NCBI GenBank assembly: GCA_023387935.1
Contig: JAEWHG010000193.1
Coordinates: 1-18,320, forward strand
Direction: 5' to 3'
Origin: Bacillota bacterium
GTDB lineage: Bacteria; Bacillota; Clostridia; Peptostreptococcales; Natronincolaceae
DNA length: 18,320 bases
Position numbers and translations under genes: made by a program. The notes beneath the pieces are model-generated. The model searched no databases. It was not told the origin of the DNA and saw only the letters and a program-made list of their open reading frames with translations. Shown here one piece after another: positions 6,581 to 14,088 of the stretch (position 1 is its first letter; each line of letters starts with the position of its first letter).

Positions 6581-6609
6581 TTGAAAAAATATGGATTAAA
6601 GGATATAAT
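6581..6609 (+). promoter_or_regulatory. Housekeeping promoter of lonA
   Basis: TTGAAA (6581-6586) and a perfect TATAAT (6604-6609) are separated by exactly 17 bases. The predicted start near 6616 leaves a leader of about 79 bases before the lonA start codon. Confidence 0.78.
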
Positions 6610-6694
6610 ATTAATCAACTGCTAAAAAAATAAGGATAATTTTAAGTATACATAGAAGAATTAGAATATAGAAAATAAGTAAGGAGATGATAGT

Positions 6695-9049
6695 ATGGAA
6701 CAAAATGAAAGTAGTAAAAAAATACGCAAACTCCCTTTGATTCCTTTGCGTGGGATAACTATTTTTCCATATATGGTATTACACTTTGATGTAGGAAGGG
6801 AAGCTTCAATTAATGCATTAGAAGAAGCAATGGTAAATGATCAATTAATCTTTTTAGCGTCTCAAAAAGAGGCAGAAATAGAAGAACCGACACCTGACGA
6901 TTTTTACGATGTAGGAACGATTTCAAAAATTAAGCAAATGCTTAAGCTTCCTGGAGATACAATTAGAGTTTTGGTAGAAGGTATTTCAAGAGCCAGAATA
7001 GTGGATATGCTGCAGGAAAATCCATATTTTATTGTTGAGGTAGAAGAGCAAAATCATCAATTAGAAGTAATTAAAACTAAAGAGATGGATGCATTAATGC
7101 GTAGTGTGCTGGATTCCTTTGAGGATTATATAGAAGCTAGTAACAAGATTTCACCAGAGATTTTAATTAATATATCTGAAATAGATATGCCAGGCAGATT
7201 AGCAGATACGATTGCTTCTAATCTTTTGTTAAAGCCTGCTGCAAAGCAAGAACTATTAAATGCTTTTGATCCTAAGCTTAGGTTAGAAACATTGTATCGA
7301 ATTTTATTAGAGGAAATTGAAATTTTAGAAATTGAACAAAATATAAGTAATAGAGTTAAAAATCAAATTAACAAAATGCAGAAGGAACATTATTTAAGAG
7401 AGCAATTAAAGGCAATACAAAAAGAACTAGGTGATGATGAAGGCTTAGTAGAAGAAGTGGATGAATATAAGCAAAAACTTGAAAAGCTAAAATTACCAAA
7501 GGATATTAAGGAAAAGGTGGAAAGAGAAATAGATAGACTAATGAGACTTTCTCCATCCTCTGCAGAAACAGGTGTTATAAGAAGTTATATCGATTGGATT
7601 TTAAACTTACCTTGGAATAATGAAACTAAGGACAAGCTAGATCTTAAAAAGTCAGCAGAAATCTTAGATGAGGATCACTATGGTTTAGAAAAAGTAAAGG
7701 AAAGAATATTAGAATATCTTGCTATTCGTCAGCTTTCACAAACCATGAAGGGACCAATTCTTTGCCTTGTTGGGCCTCCAGGGGTTGGTAAAACATCTAT
7801 TGCAAAGTCGATAGCAAGATCATTAAATAGAAAATTTGTAAGAATGTCTCTTGGTGGCGTAAGAGATGAAGCAGAAATTAGAGGACATAGAAGAACCTAT
7901 GTAGGTGCTATTCCTGGTAGAATTATTTCTTCTATTAGACAGGCAGGTAGTAAAAATCCAGTATTCTTATTTGATGAAATCGATAAGCTAGCCAGTGATT
8001 TTAGGGGAGACCCTGCTTCTGCATTATTAGAGGTCTTAGATCCGGAGCAGAACAGTGACTTTACAGATCATTATTTAGAAATTCCTTTCAACTTATCTAA
8101 GATAATGTTTGTTACTACTGCCAATAGCTTAGACACAATACCGAGACCTTTGCTAGACCGTATGGAGGTTATTCGAATTGCTGGCTATACAGAGGAAGAA
8201 AAACTTAAAATTTCGCAAAAATACTTATTACCAAAGCAAATTAAAGAACATGGATTAAAAGCAGAAAATCTACAGGTTTCTGAAAAAGCCATTAGAGATA
8301 TGATCAATCACTATACTAGAGAGTCCGGTGTTAGAAATTTAGAAAGACAAGTTGCTAATATTTGTCGTAAGGCTGCTAAACGTATTGTAGAAGAAAAGAT
8401 TACTTCTATACGTATTACACCGAATAATCTGCATAAGTATTTAGGAAATCCTATTTTTAGGTATGAAATGGCAAACCAAAAAGATGAGGTAGGTATCGTA
8501 AGGGGCCTAGCTTGGACTCAAGTTGGGGGCGATACTCTATCCATCGAGGTTACACCAATGAAGGGTGATGGGAAGCTTGTGCTTACAGGACAGCTTGGTG
8601 ATGTTATGAAGGAGTCTGCAAGGGCAGGCATAAGCTATATACGCTCAAAAGTTGATGAGCTTAAAATAGATCCGGATTTTCATAAAAATTTGGACATTCA
8701 TATTCATATTCCAGAGGGAGCAATTCCAAAGGATGGACCTTCAGCAGGAATAACTATGGCTACGGCTGTAATATCTGCCCTTACAAATATTCCTGTATAT
8801 AAGGATGTTGCAATGACTGGAGAAATTACGCTAAGAGGTAGAGTTTTAACTATAGGTGGATTAAAGGAAAAGGTTCTTGCGGCAAACAGGGCTGGTATAA
8901 AGAAAATTATTATACCAATAGATAATAAAAGAGATTTAGATGAGATACCAGACAATGTAAAACGTAGACTTGAGTTCGTATTTGCAGAGAACATGGACCA
9001 GGTTTTAGAGCATGCATTAAAAAGGAGCGGAATAAATGAAGGTAATTAG
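6695..9049 (+). CDS. lonA: Lon protease (LonA), ATP-dependent
   Basis: The 784-residue soluble protein has the full LonA layout. The N-terminal substrate-binding LAN domain starts at LPLIPLRGITIFPYMV and is followed by a coiled helical linker to about 300 (MQKEHYLREQLKAIQKELG). A AAA+ module has Walker A GPPGVGKT (360-367) and Walker B PVFLFDEIDK. The C-terminal protease domain has catalytic serine S683 in GPSAG and lysine K726 in GGLKEK, 43 residues apart as in the family. It degrades damaged and regulatory proteins in the cytoplasm. AAGGAG at about 6681-6686 sets the ATG. It has a housekeeping promoter of its own, and its last 14 bases overlap the start of engB, so the two genes are translationally coupled. 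Confidence 0.98.
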   Translation: MEQNESSKKIRKLPLIPLRGITIFPYMVLHFDVGREASINALEEAMVNDQLIFLASQKEAEIEEPTPDDFYDVGTISKIKQMLKLPGDTIRVLVEGISRARIVDMLQENPYFIVEVEEQNHQLEVIKTKEMDALMRSVLDSFEDYIEASNKISPEILINISEIDMPGRLADTIASNLLLKPAAKQELLNAFDPKLRLETLYRILLEEIEILEIEQNISNRVKNQINKMQKEHYLREQLKAIQKELGDDEGLVEEVDEYKQKLEKLKLPKDIKEKVEREIDRLMRLSPSSAETGVIRSYIDWILNLPWNNETKDKLDLKKSAEILDEDHYGLEKVKERILEYLAIRQLSQTMKGPILCLVGPPGVGKTSIAKSIARSLNRKFVRMSLGGVRDEAEIRGHRRTYVGAIPGRIISSIRQAGSKNPVFLFDEIDKLASDFRGDPASALLEVLDPEQNSDFTDHYLEIPFNLSKIMFVTTANSLDTIPRPLLDRMEVIRIAGYTEEEKLKISQKYLLPKQIKEHGLKAENLQVSEKAIRDMINHYTRESGVRNLERQVANICRKAAKRIVEEKITSIRITPNNLHKYLGNPIFRYEMANQKDEVGIVRGLAWTQVGGDTLSIEVTPMKGDGKLVLTGQLGDVMKESARAGISYIRSKVDELKIDPDFHKNLDIHIHIPEGAIPKDGPSAGITMATAVISALTNIPVYKDVAMTGEITLRGRVLTIGGLKEKVLAANRAGIKKIIIPIDNKRDLDEIPDNVKRRLEFVFAENMDQVLEHALKRSGINEGN

Positions 9050-9659
9050 TTCGGAAATAGTGATGAGTGCAGTGGCTCCAAAGCAATATCCAGATGACGG
9101 AAGACCTGAGATCGCATTAGCAGGAAGATCAAATGTTGGAAAATCATCTACAATAAATACGATTCTTAACAGAAGAAAACTTGCTAGGGTAAGTCAGTCG
9201 CCAGGAAAGACACGTACGATTAATTTTTATTGGATTAACAAAGAATTTTATTTAGTAGATTTACCTGGCTACGGCTATGCAAAGGTATCTAAAGGCGAAA
9301 AGGCAAGCTGGGGCAAAATGATGGAAACATATTTAAGCAGTAGAAAAAATCTATATGAGGTAATACTTCTAGTAGATATTCGCCATGAGCCTACAGCTGA
9401 CGATAAGATGATGTATGACTGGATAAAGCACTATGGGTACGGTTCAATAGTTGTAGCTACAAAGTCGGATAAAATATCAAGAGGTGCTTATCAAAAACAT
9501 TTTAAGGTTATTCGAGAAAAGCTTGGAATGTCCCCAGAAGATAAGGTAATACCTATATCTTCCCTTAAAAGAGAAGGTATAGACAAACTATGGGATAGTA
9601 TCGAAGAAATATTTAAAGCAAATAATTTACCAATAACAATGGAAGAAGCTCCAGAGTAG
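9036..9659 (+). CDS. engB: EngB/YsxC/YihA, GTPase for large ribosomal subunit assembly
   Basis: This 207-residue TrmE-Era-like GTPase carries all nucleotide motifs: G1 GRSNVGKSS (30-38), G2 around GKTRT (57-61), G3 DLPGYG (75-80), G4 TKSD (142-145) and G5 ISS (about 173-175). The family is essential in Bacillus and helps mature the 50S subunit. The ATG overlaps the end of lonA by 14 bases, with its ribosome site AAAGGAG inside lonA, the usual lonA-ysxC arrangement in Firmicutes. The gene ends two bases from the convergent transporter gene, and its last codons form the left arm of the shared hairpin at 9645-9676. Confidence 0.97.
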   Translation: MKVISSEIVMSAVAPKQYPDDGRPEIALAGRSNVGKSSTINTILNRRKLARVSQSPGKTRTINFYWINKEFYLVDLPGYGYAKVSKGEKASWGKMMETYLSSRKNLYEVILLVDIRHEPTADDKMMYDWIKHYGYGSIVVATKSDKISRGAYQKHFKVIREKLGMSPEDKVIPISSLKREGIDKLWDSIEEIFKANNLPITMEEAPE

Positions 9660-9681
9660 GTTTACTCTGAAGCTTCTTTTT
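9645..9681 (+). terminator. Terminator built from the overlapping ends of two convergent genes
   Basis: GAAGCT-c-CAGAGTA (9645-9658) pairs with TACTCTG-a-AGCTTC (9663-9676), thirteen pairs with one mismatch around a four-base loop, followed by five T in the + direction. It contains the stop codons of both engB (9657-9659) and the minus-strand transporter gene (9662-9664). The minus direction has no clear U tract. Confidence 0.82.
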
Positions 9682-10570
9682 CATTGGGAGTAGAATCTGT
9701 AACCTTTTTAGAAAAAACAATTTTCCAGTCTAGTTCAGAAATAACCATACCAGCTAAAATTAGCCCACATCCCCAAATAGCTTTACTTGTTAATAACTCA
9801 CCAGCTACAAAATATGCAAAGATTGCTGAAAAAACAGGTTCTCCAGAATAAATAAGGGCAGTATGCGTAGGCGTAGTAAATTTTTGCATAACATTTTGAA
9901 CAATAAAGGCCCCGGAGGTGCAAAGTATTGCTAAAATAAAGAGCGGTAGCCATATTTCAGTTCCAGTAGGTATGATCGGCTTTTCAGTGGCAAAGCTAAA
10001 GAATAAACTAAGTATACCGACTACACCGATTTGTACGATAGCCATTACAATAGAGTCAACTTCACCAGTATATTTACCAACTGTAATGATGTGAAGAGCA
10101 AACATTAGAGATGCAATTAATGTATATAAGTCTCCAATATTTAGTGAAAGCGATGAGTCCAAGGTTAAAAAGCCAAGTCCAATTATGGCAAAAACAACAC
10201 CGATAACTGCAGATTTAGGAGGCTTTATTTTCAATAAATATGCTGACAAAATAGGTACGATAACAACAGAAAATCCTGTAATAAACCCTGATTTAGATGC
10301 ACTGGTATAGTTAAGTCCTGTTGTTTGAAGTGCATATCCTGTAAACAATATGGCACCTATTAAGATGCCGTATTTTATAGTATTCTTATCTGCCTGAATT
10401 ATATTTTTATAAAAGATAATGCCAGATATAAGTGCAGCTAAAATGAAACGGATAGCCAGAAAATTAAAAGTAGATAAGTGATCCAATGCATTTTTTGTTA
10501 GAACAAAGGAAGAACCCCAAACAAGTGTAACTGCCAATAAGGACAAGTCTGCCTTAAGTTGCTTCGACAT
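9662..10570 (-). CDS. EamA/DMT-superfamily transporter (RhaT/YdcZ-like permease)
   Basis: This 302-residue, very hydrophobic protein contains two tandem EamA repeats (about residues 7-137 and 148-280), giving ten predicted membrane helices. The opening LSLLAVTLVWGSSFVLTKNA, with its WGSSF motif, is typical of the family, as are the short charged loops and a hydrophilic tail (ending NEKEASE). Members export or import metabolites such as amino acids; the substrate here cannot be told from sequence. A GAGAGGGG ribosome site precedes the ATG on the minus strand. It faces engB and shares the terminator hairpin with it. It has no functional link to its neighbours that I can see. Confidence 0.9.
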   Translation of the reverse strand: MSKQLKADLSLLAVTLVWGSSFVLTKNALDHLSTFNFLAIRFILAALISGIIFYKNIIQADKNTIKYGILIGAILFTGYALQTTGLNYTSASKSGFITGFSVVIVPILSAYLLKIKPPKSAVIGVVFAIIGLGFLTLDSSLSLNIGDLYTLIASLMFALHIITVGKYTGEVDSIVMAIVQIGVVGILSLFFSFATEKPIIPTGTEIWLPLFILAILCTSGAFIVQNVMQKFTTPTHTALIYSGEPVFSAIFAYFVAGELLTSKAIWGCGLILAGMVISELDWKIVFSKKVTDSTPNEKEASE

Positions 10571-10654
10571 TTGTATACCCCTCTCTTAAGTATATATTTA
10601 AAATGATATAGTTATAATTGTATAACATTTTCCAGAATTTTAAAATACTTTGAT

Positions 10655-10707
10655 TAATAAATAAAAAAACCCTAAATGAAGAGCAAATGCTTTTCATTTA
10701 GGGTTTT
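10655..10707 (-). terminator. Terminator of the rubredoxin gene
   Basis: A perfect 15-pair stem (10666-10680 with 10693-10707) has an ACCCTAAATG core and, read on the minus strand, is followed by a T-rich run. It starts about 20 bases past the rubredoxin stop. Confidence 0.85.
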
Positions 10708-10727
10708 GCTTTATGTATTATTTTATA

Positions 10728-10886
10728 CTATTCTTCTGGCTCGAACATATCCTTGCTAACGCCACAAACTGGACATACCCAATCCTCAGGGATATCTTCA
10801 AAAGCTGTTCCTGGAGCTATTCCTCCATCTGGATCTCCTAACTCTGGATCATAAACATAACCACATGGTATACATACGTATTTCAT
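10728..10886 (-). CDS. rub: Rubredoxin
   Basis: This is a 52-residue minus-strand ORF of standard rubredoxin length. It starts MKYVCIPCGYVYDPELGDPD and contains the two iron-ligand pairs CIPC (C5, C8) and CPVC (C38, C41), with G9 and Y10 directly after the first knuckle and the conserved DIPEDWVCP stretch before the second. The single iron bound by four cysteines carries electrons in anaerobic metabolism and oxidative-stress defence in the cytoplasm. A strong AGGAGAGAGGAG site lies upstream of the ATG. It is a single-gene unit with its own terminator. The gene supports an anaerobic lifestyle for the host. Confidence 0.97.
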   Translation of the reverse strand: MKYVCIPCGYVYDPELGDPDGGIAPGTAFEDIPEDWVCPVCGVSKDMFEPEE

Positions 10887-10953
10887 AATTATAAGTCTCC
10901 TCTCTCCTAAAAAAAATTTAATTTTTAATTTAAACTATGTATTTTACATTACC

Positions 10954-10982
10954 ATTATACCCTATATTATGCAAGCTTAAAC
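10954..10982 (-). promoter_or_regulatory. Candidate promoter of the rubredoxin gene
   Basis: On the minus strand a perfect -10 TATAAT is present (10954-10959). The -35 is weak: GTTTAA at 17-base spacing or TTTAAG at 16. The predicted leader is about 60 bases. A small inverted repeat, GTGAT-gct-ATCAC (11001-11013), lies upstream. The remaining intergenic DNA up to 11088 shows no further feature. Confidence 0.4.
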
Positions 10983-11088
10983 AAAAAAATTATACAATTT
11001 GTGATGCTATCACTATCAAAATAGAAATACTTTAAAAAATTAATCATAGATTGTAATAAAGTGAATAATTTAAAGGGGAAGTGATGGA

Positions 11089-11697
11089 ATGATGGATAAA
11101 AAATTTCCTGTTTGTATCAGCACAATGAAGTTAGTAATGCCAAGGTTAGAAGTATATTATCCAGTGGTAAGTGGACTACATAATTTAAATGTACAGAGAA
11201 AAATAAATAATAATATATTAAGCCTAGCATATCAAATGATAAAGGATCAAGGATATTATGAAAATCCACAAACAACAATGACGGGCTACTATGAAATTAA
11301 GACCAATGAGCGAGGAATATTAAGCTTATCATTAACGAATTATGCATTTTCTGGTGGAGCTCATGGAATGACAATTATGAAGTCGTTGACCTTTAATATT
11401 GAAACAGGAAAGATGTACTCCTTAGGAGATTTATTTAAGTCGGGCAGCGACTATGTAAATGTATTATCAGAAATTATTAAAAAACAAATAAAGGAAAGAG
11501 ATATCCCTACAATAGAAGAATTTGATCAAATTAGACCGAATCAAGATTTTTATATAGCGGATAAAGCCTTAGTTGTATATTTTCAACTTTATGAGTTAGC
11601 ACCTTATGTATATGGCTTTCCACAGTTCCCTATTTCGGTTTATGAAATCCAAGATATAATAAAAGAGGATGGACCTTTGGGAGAAATGATACATTAA
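11089..11697 (+). CDS. DUF4163/DUF3298-type protein, no signal peptide
   Basis: The 202-residue protein has an N-terminal DUF4163-like half and a C-terminal DUF3298-like half. The diagnostic stretch is SGGAHGMT (about residues 88-95), followed by TFNIETGKMYSLGDLF (about 100-115) and an ending with PYVYGFPQFPISVYEI, as in the extracytoplasmic part of RsiV-type anti-sigma proteins. Unlike many relatives it has neither a signal peptide nor a membrane helix, so it would be cytoplasmic if the start is right. The start is supported by AGGGGA (11074-11079) nine bases before the ATG. It is probably a single-gene unit, since an inverted repeat follows at 11741. Function is unknown. Confidence 0.72.
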   Translation: MMDKKFPVCISTMKLVMPRLEVYYPVVSGLHNLNVQRKINNNILSLAYQMIKDQGYYENPQTTMTGYYEIKTNERGILSLSLTNYAFSGGAHGMTIMKSLTFNIETGKMYSLGDLFKSGSDYVNVLSEIIKKQIKERDIPTIEEFDQIRPNQDFYIADKALVVYFQLYELAPYVYGFPQFPISVYEIQDIIKEDGPLGEMIH

Positions 11698-11712
11698 TTA
11701 GTAGATCCGCAT

Positions 11713-11742
11713 TTGCACAAGAGAATGTAAATAGGGTATAAT
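11713..11742 (+). promoter_or_regulatory. Candidate promoter of the two-component operon
   Basis: TTGCAC (11713-11718) is followed after 18 bases by a perfect TATAAT (11737-11742). The -35 matches in the first three positions only. The -10 abuts a long inverted repeat. Confidence 0.42.
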
Positions 11743-11774
11743 AATGTCCAGTATTGAAAAAGACTGGGCATTAT
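11741..11774 (+). promoter_or_regulatory. Inverted repeat: operator or terminator before the two-component genes
   Basis: ATAATGTCCAGT (11741-11752) pairs with ACTGGGCATTAT (11763-11774), twelve pairs with one wobble. It overlaps the last bases of the candidate -10 and covers the likely transcription start, as an operator would. It could equally be the terminator of the preceding gene, although the following tail (ATTATTATT) is only moderately T-rich. Confidence 0.5.
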
Positions 11775-11827
11775 ATTATTATTGGGGTAGATAATAAAGT
11801 AATCATAGGAATAAGGGTGGTGTTCCC

Positions 11828-12520
11828 ATGGACCATAGAGGAAAAAGTGTTCTTGTAGTAGATGACGAAGAAAATATTGTAAGCGTAGTAAAAGCTTATT
11901 TAGAAAATGAAGGGTATATAGTTTTCACTGCTTATAATGGAAGAGATGCGATAGAGATATTTAATAAAGAAGTTGTTAATTTTGTGATTTTGGACTTAAT
12001 GCTTCCAGATTTGTCTGGAGAAGAGGTTTGTAAAAGTATCCGGATAAAATCTCACGTGCCTATACTGATGCTAACTGCAAAGGTAGAAGAATCTGATCGA
12101 ATTTATGGATTAGATATTGGTGCTGATGATTATATGGTCAAGCCCTTTAGTCCTAAAGAATTAGTAGCTAGAGTAAGGGCTATATTAAGAAGAAGTGGAA
12201 TTGACAATATAAAAGCAAATATACTCGAGTTTTCCAATGGAGACTTAATAATCGATTTAAACAAAATAGAAGTTAAGAAACAGGGTAATCTAGTGGATTT
12301 AACAAGTACAGAATATAAAATATTAAGTTTATTATCTCAGAATATAGGCAAGGTATTTACTAGAGATGATTTAGTTATTAAAATATTAGGTTATGATTAT
12401 GAAGGATACGATAGGACCATTGATACGCATATAAAAAACATAAGGCACAAAATTGAAGATAATAACAATAAATATATTTTAACGGTATATGGAGTAGGCT
12501 ATAAGTTTGCGGGGGAATAG
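11828..12520 (+). CDS. OmpR/PhoB-family response regulator
   Basis: This 230-residue regulator has an N-terminal receiver domain and a C-terminal winged-helix DNA-binding domain. The receiver residues are intact: acidic pair D12/D13, phosphorylation site D56 (in VILDLMLPD), T83 and K105 (in MVKPFSP). The DNA-binding part (about 132-230) has the typical LTSTEYKILSLL opening and ends DTHIKNIRHKIED...YGVGYKF. It is directly upstream of the sensor kinase: the stop codon and the kinase start are separated by one base, so the two are cotranscribed and coupled. Targets are unknown. The Met-rich sensor suggests a metal-related signal, which is inference. Confidence 0.95.
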   Translation: MDHRGKSVLVVDDEENIVSVVKAYLENEGYIVFTAYNGRDAIEIFNKEVVNFVILDLMLPDLSGEEVCKSIRIKSHVPILMLTAKVEESDRIYGLDIGADDYMVKPFSPKELVARVRAILRRSGIDNIKANILEFSNGDLIIDLNKIEVKKQGNLVDLTSTEYKILSLLSQNIGKVFTRDDLVIKILGYDYEGYDRTIDTHIKNIRHKIEDNNNKYILTVYGVGYKFAGE

Positions 12521-12521
12521 G

Positions 12522-13976
12522 ATGATGAATAAACTTAGAACTAGGTTAATTTTATTAATACTGGGCGGATCTCTTTTTTCAATCGCTTTAGTAAGTATCA
12601 TTACAAATATAACCGTATTAAGAAATTTTGATATATATATGAAAAATGAGCAGGAGCAAAGATTAAAAGAAGTAATTAAAATAGTTGAACAGTCCTATGA
12701 TTTAAATAATGGCTGGACTCAAGAGGCTATAGACGATATTAATACATCTCCCCTTATTCATAATTTTGATATTGAAATAAAGGATCAAAATAATAATCCC
12801 ATATGCACTCATAATATGGAAAACACAATGATTCAAATGCATAATGAGATGATGGGTAGAATGGGTAACAGTATGATGCAGATGCATAATGGGATGATGG
12901 GTAATGGTATGATGCAAATGCATAATGGGATGATGGGTAATAATCTAAGAGAAGAAAATTACACTGTAGAGGAATATGATTTATTCTCTAATACAAAAGA
13001 ACACATAGGGACTATTATTATAGGGTATGTTGGGCCATTTTTAGTATCTGAAAGTGACATAGAATTTACAAAGGGAATTAATAAGTCTATATTCTATGGG
13101 GCAATTATATCCGTTATTTCTGCAATTTTACTTGGAATATTTTCTTCTAAAATTTTTTCAAAGCCTATATTGAAGATTACTGAGGCTGCTAATGATATTA
13201 GAAAAGGTAAATTGGGTACTAAAGTTGAAATATCTAATAATATAGTAGAACTGAATGATCTTTCTAAGTCAATTAATCATCTTTCAAAATCTCTGGAAGA
13301 GCAAGAACTATTACGAAAGAGATTAACCTCTGATATATCCCATGAATTAAGAACACCGTTGACTGTTTTGCAAAGTCATATAGAGGCTATAAGTGATGGC
13401 ATATGGGAACCTACTAAGGATAAACTAGATATATGCAAAAATGAAGTAATTAGATTAATTAAACTTGTTGAGGAATTAAAGAATTTAACGGATATAGAAA
13501 ATCATAAACTAAATTTAGAGATTAAAAATTATTCCTTATCAAAGGATTTAAATGAAATAATAGAAAGTTTTGAATACCAATTTCAAGAAAAGAGAATTAA
13601 AATAAATACCAACATCAAAGAGAATATCCAAATCTATGGAGATAAAGATAAAATTAGACAAGCTATAGTAAACCTCTTATCAAATGCTTTGAAATTTACT
13701 AATATAGGAGGAACTATAAATATAGATTTATTAGAAAATGAAGAGCAAGTAAATATTATTGTTGAAGACACGGGGATTGGTATAGCTGAGCAGGATATTC
13801 CATATGTATTTGAAAGGTTTTATAGAAGTGATGAATCTAGAAATAGAAAAACAGGTGGCACTGGAATAGGCTTAACTATTACCAAAACTTTAATTGAAGC
13901 CCATAAGGGGAGAATTACTGTAGAAAGTAGGAAAGATAAAGGAAGTAAGTTTACAATAATGTTACCCCAAAAATAA
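12522..13976 (+). CDS. Sensor histidine kinase with an extracellular Met/His repeat
   Basis: Starting at ATG 12522 (GGGGGA just upstream; ATG 12525 is an alternative) this gives 484 residues. Order: first membrane helix (about 8-30), extracellular sensor region (about 31-185), second helix (about 189-210), HAMP (about 212-262), HisKA with phosphorylated H274 in SHELRTP, then HATPase with NLLSNALKF, DTGIGI and GGTGIGL. All catalytic boxes are present. The sensor region contains three near-copies of M-[IM]-Q-M-H-N-[EG]-M-M-G at 103-112, 118-127 and 130-139: 15 Met and 3 His in 37 residues. Met/His clusters outside the membrane are typical of Cu(I)/Ag(I) binding, so a copper or silver sensor is plausible, but no copper exporter is nearby. 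The family assignment is certain; the ligand is not. Confidence 0.93.
   Translation: MMNKLRTRLILLILGGSLFSIALVSIITNITVLRNFDIYMKNEQEQRLKEVIKIVEQSYDLNNGWTQEAIDDINTSPLIHNFDIEIKDQNNNPICTHNMENTMIQMHNEMMGRMGNSMMQMHNGMMGNGMMQMHNGMMGNNLREENYTVEEYDLFSNTKEHIGTIIIGYVGPFLVSESDIEFTKGINKSIFYGAIISVISAILLGIFSSKIFSKPILKITEAANDIRKGKLGTKVEISNNIVELNDLSKSINHLSKSLEEQELLRKRLTSDISHELRTPLTVLQSHIEAISDGIWEPTKDKLDICKNEVIRLIKLVEELKNLTDIENHKLNLEIKNYSLSKDLNEIIESFEYQFQEKRIKINTNIKENIQIYGDKDKIRQAIVNLLSNALKFTNIGGTINIDLLENEEQVNIIVEDTGIGIAEQDIPYVFERFYRSDESRNRKTGGTGIGLTITKTLIEAHKGRITVESRKDKGSKFTIMLPQK
12825..12941 (+). repeat. In-frame 36-base tandem repeat inside the sensor kinase gene
   Basis: Two adjacent 36-base units (12870-12905 and 12906-12941) differ at only two positions, and a more diverged third unit lies at 12825-12860, separated by nine bases. 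Each encodes the Met/His repeat. Period and reading frame agree, so gain or loss of units would keep the kinase in frame. Confidence 0.9.
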
Positions 13977-14088
13977 GACCCCTTATACAGCAATCCTATT
14001 TTGGGCAAAAAAATTGTATATGTAATAATAAATAAATGTAGGATATAATATTAAAGAATTTATTTTTTCAAATCAGGAAGGTGATCAT

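Noticed and set aside
12702..12923. Minus-strand His-rich ORF opposite the sensor kinase repeat
   Set aside because: It is the antisense reading of the Met/His tandem repeat (ATGCAT is its own reverse complement), has no ribosome site and lies fully inside the kinase gene.
13977..14088. T-box or SAM riboswitch upstream of cysK
   Set aside because: The gap is only 112 bases, AT-rich, with no specifier loop, T-box motif or terminator hairpin.
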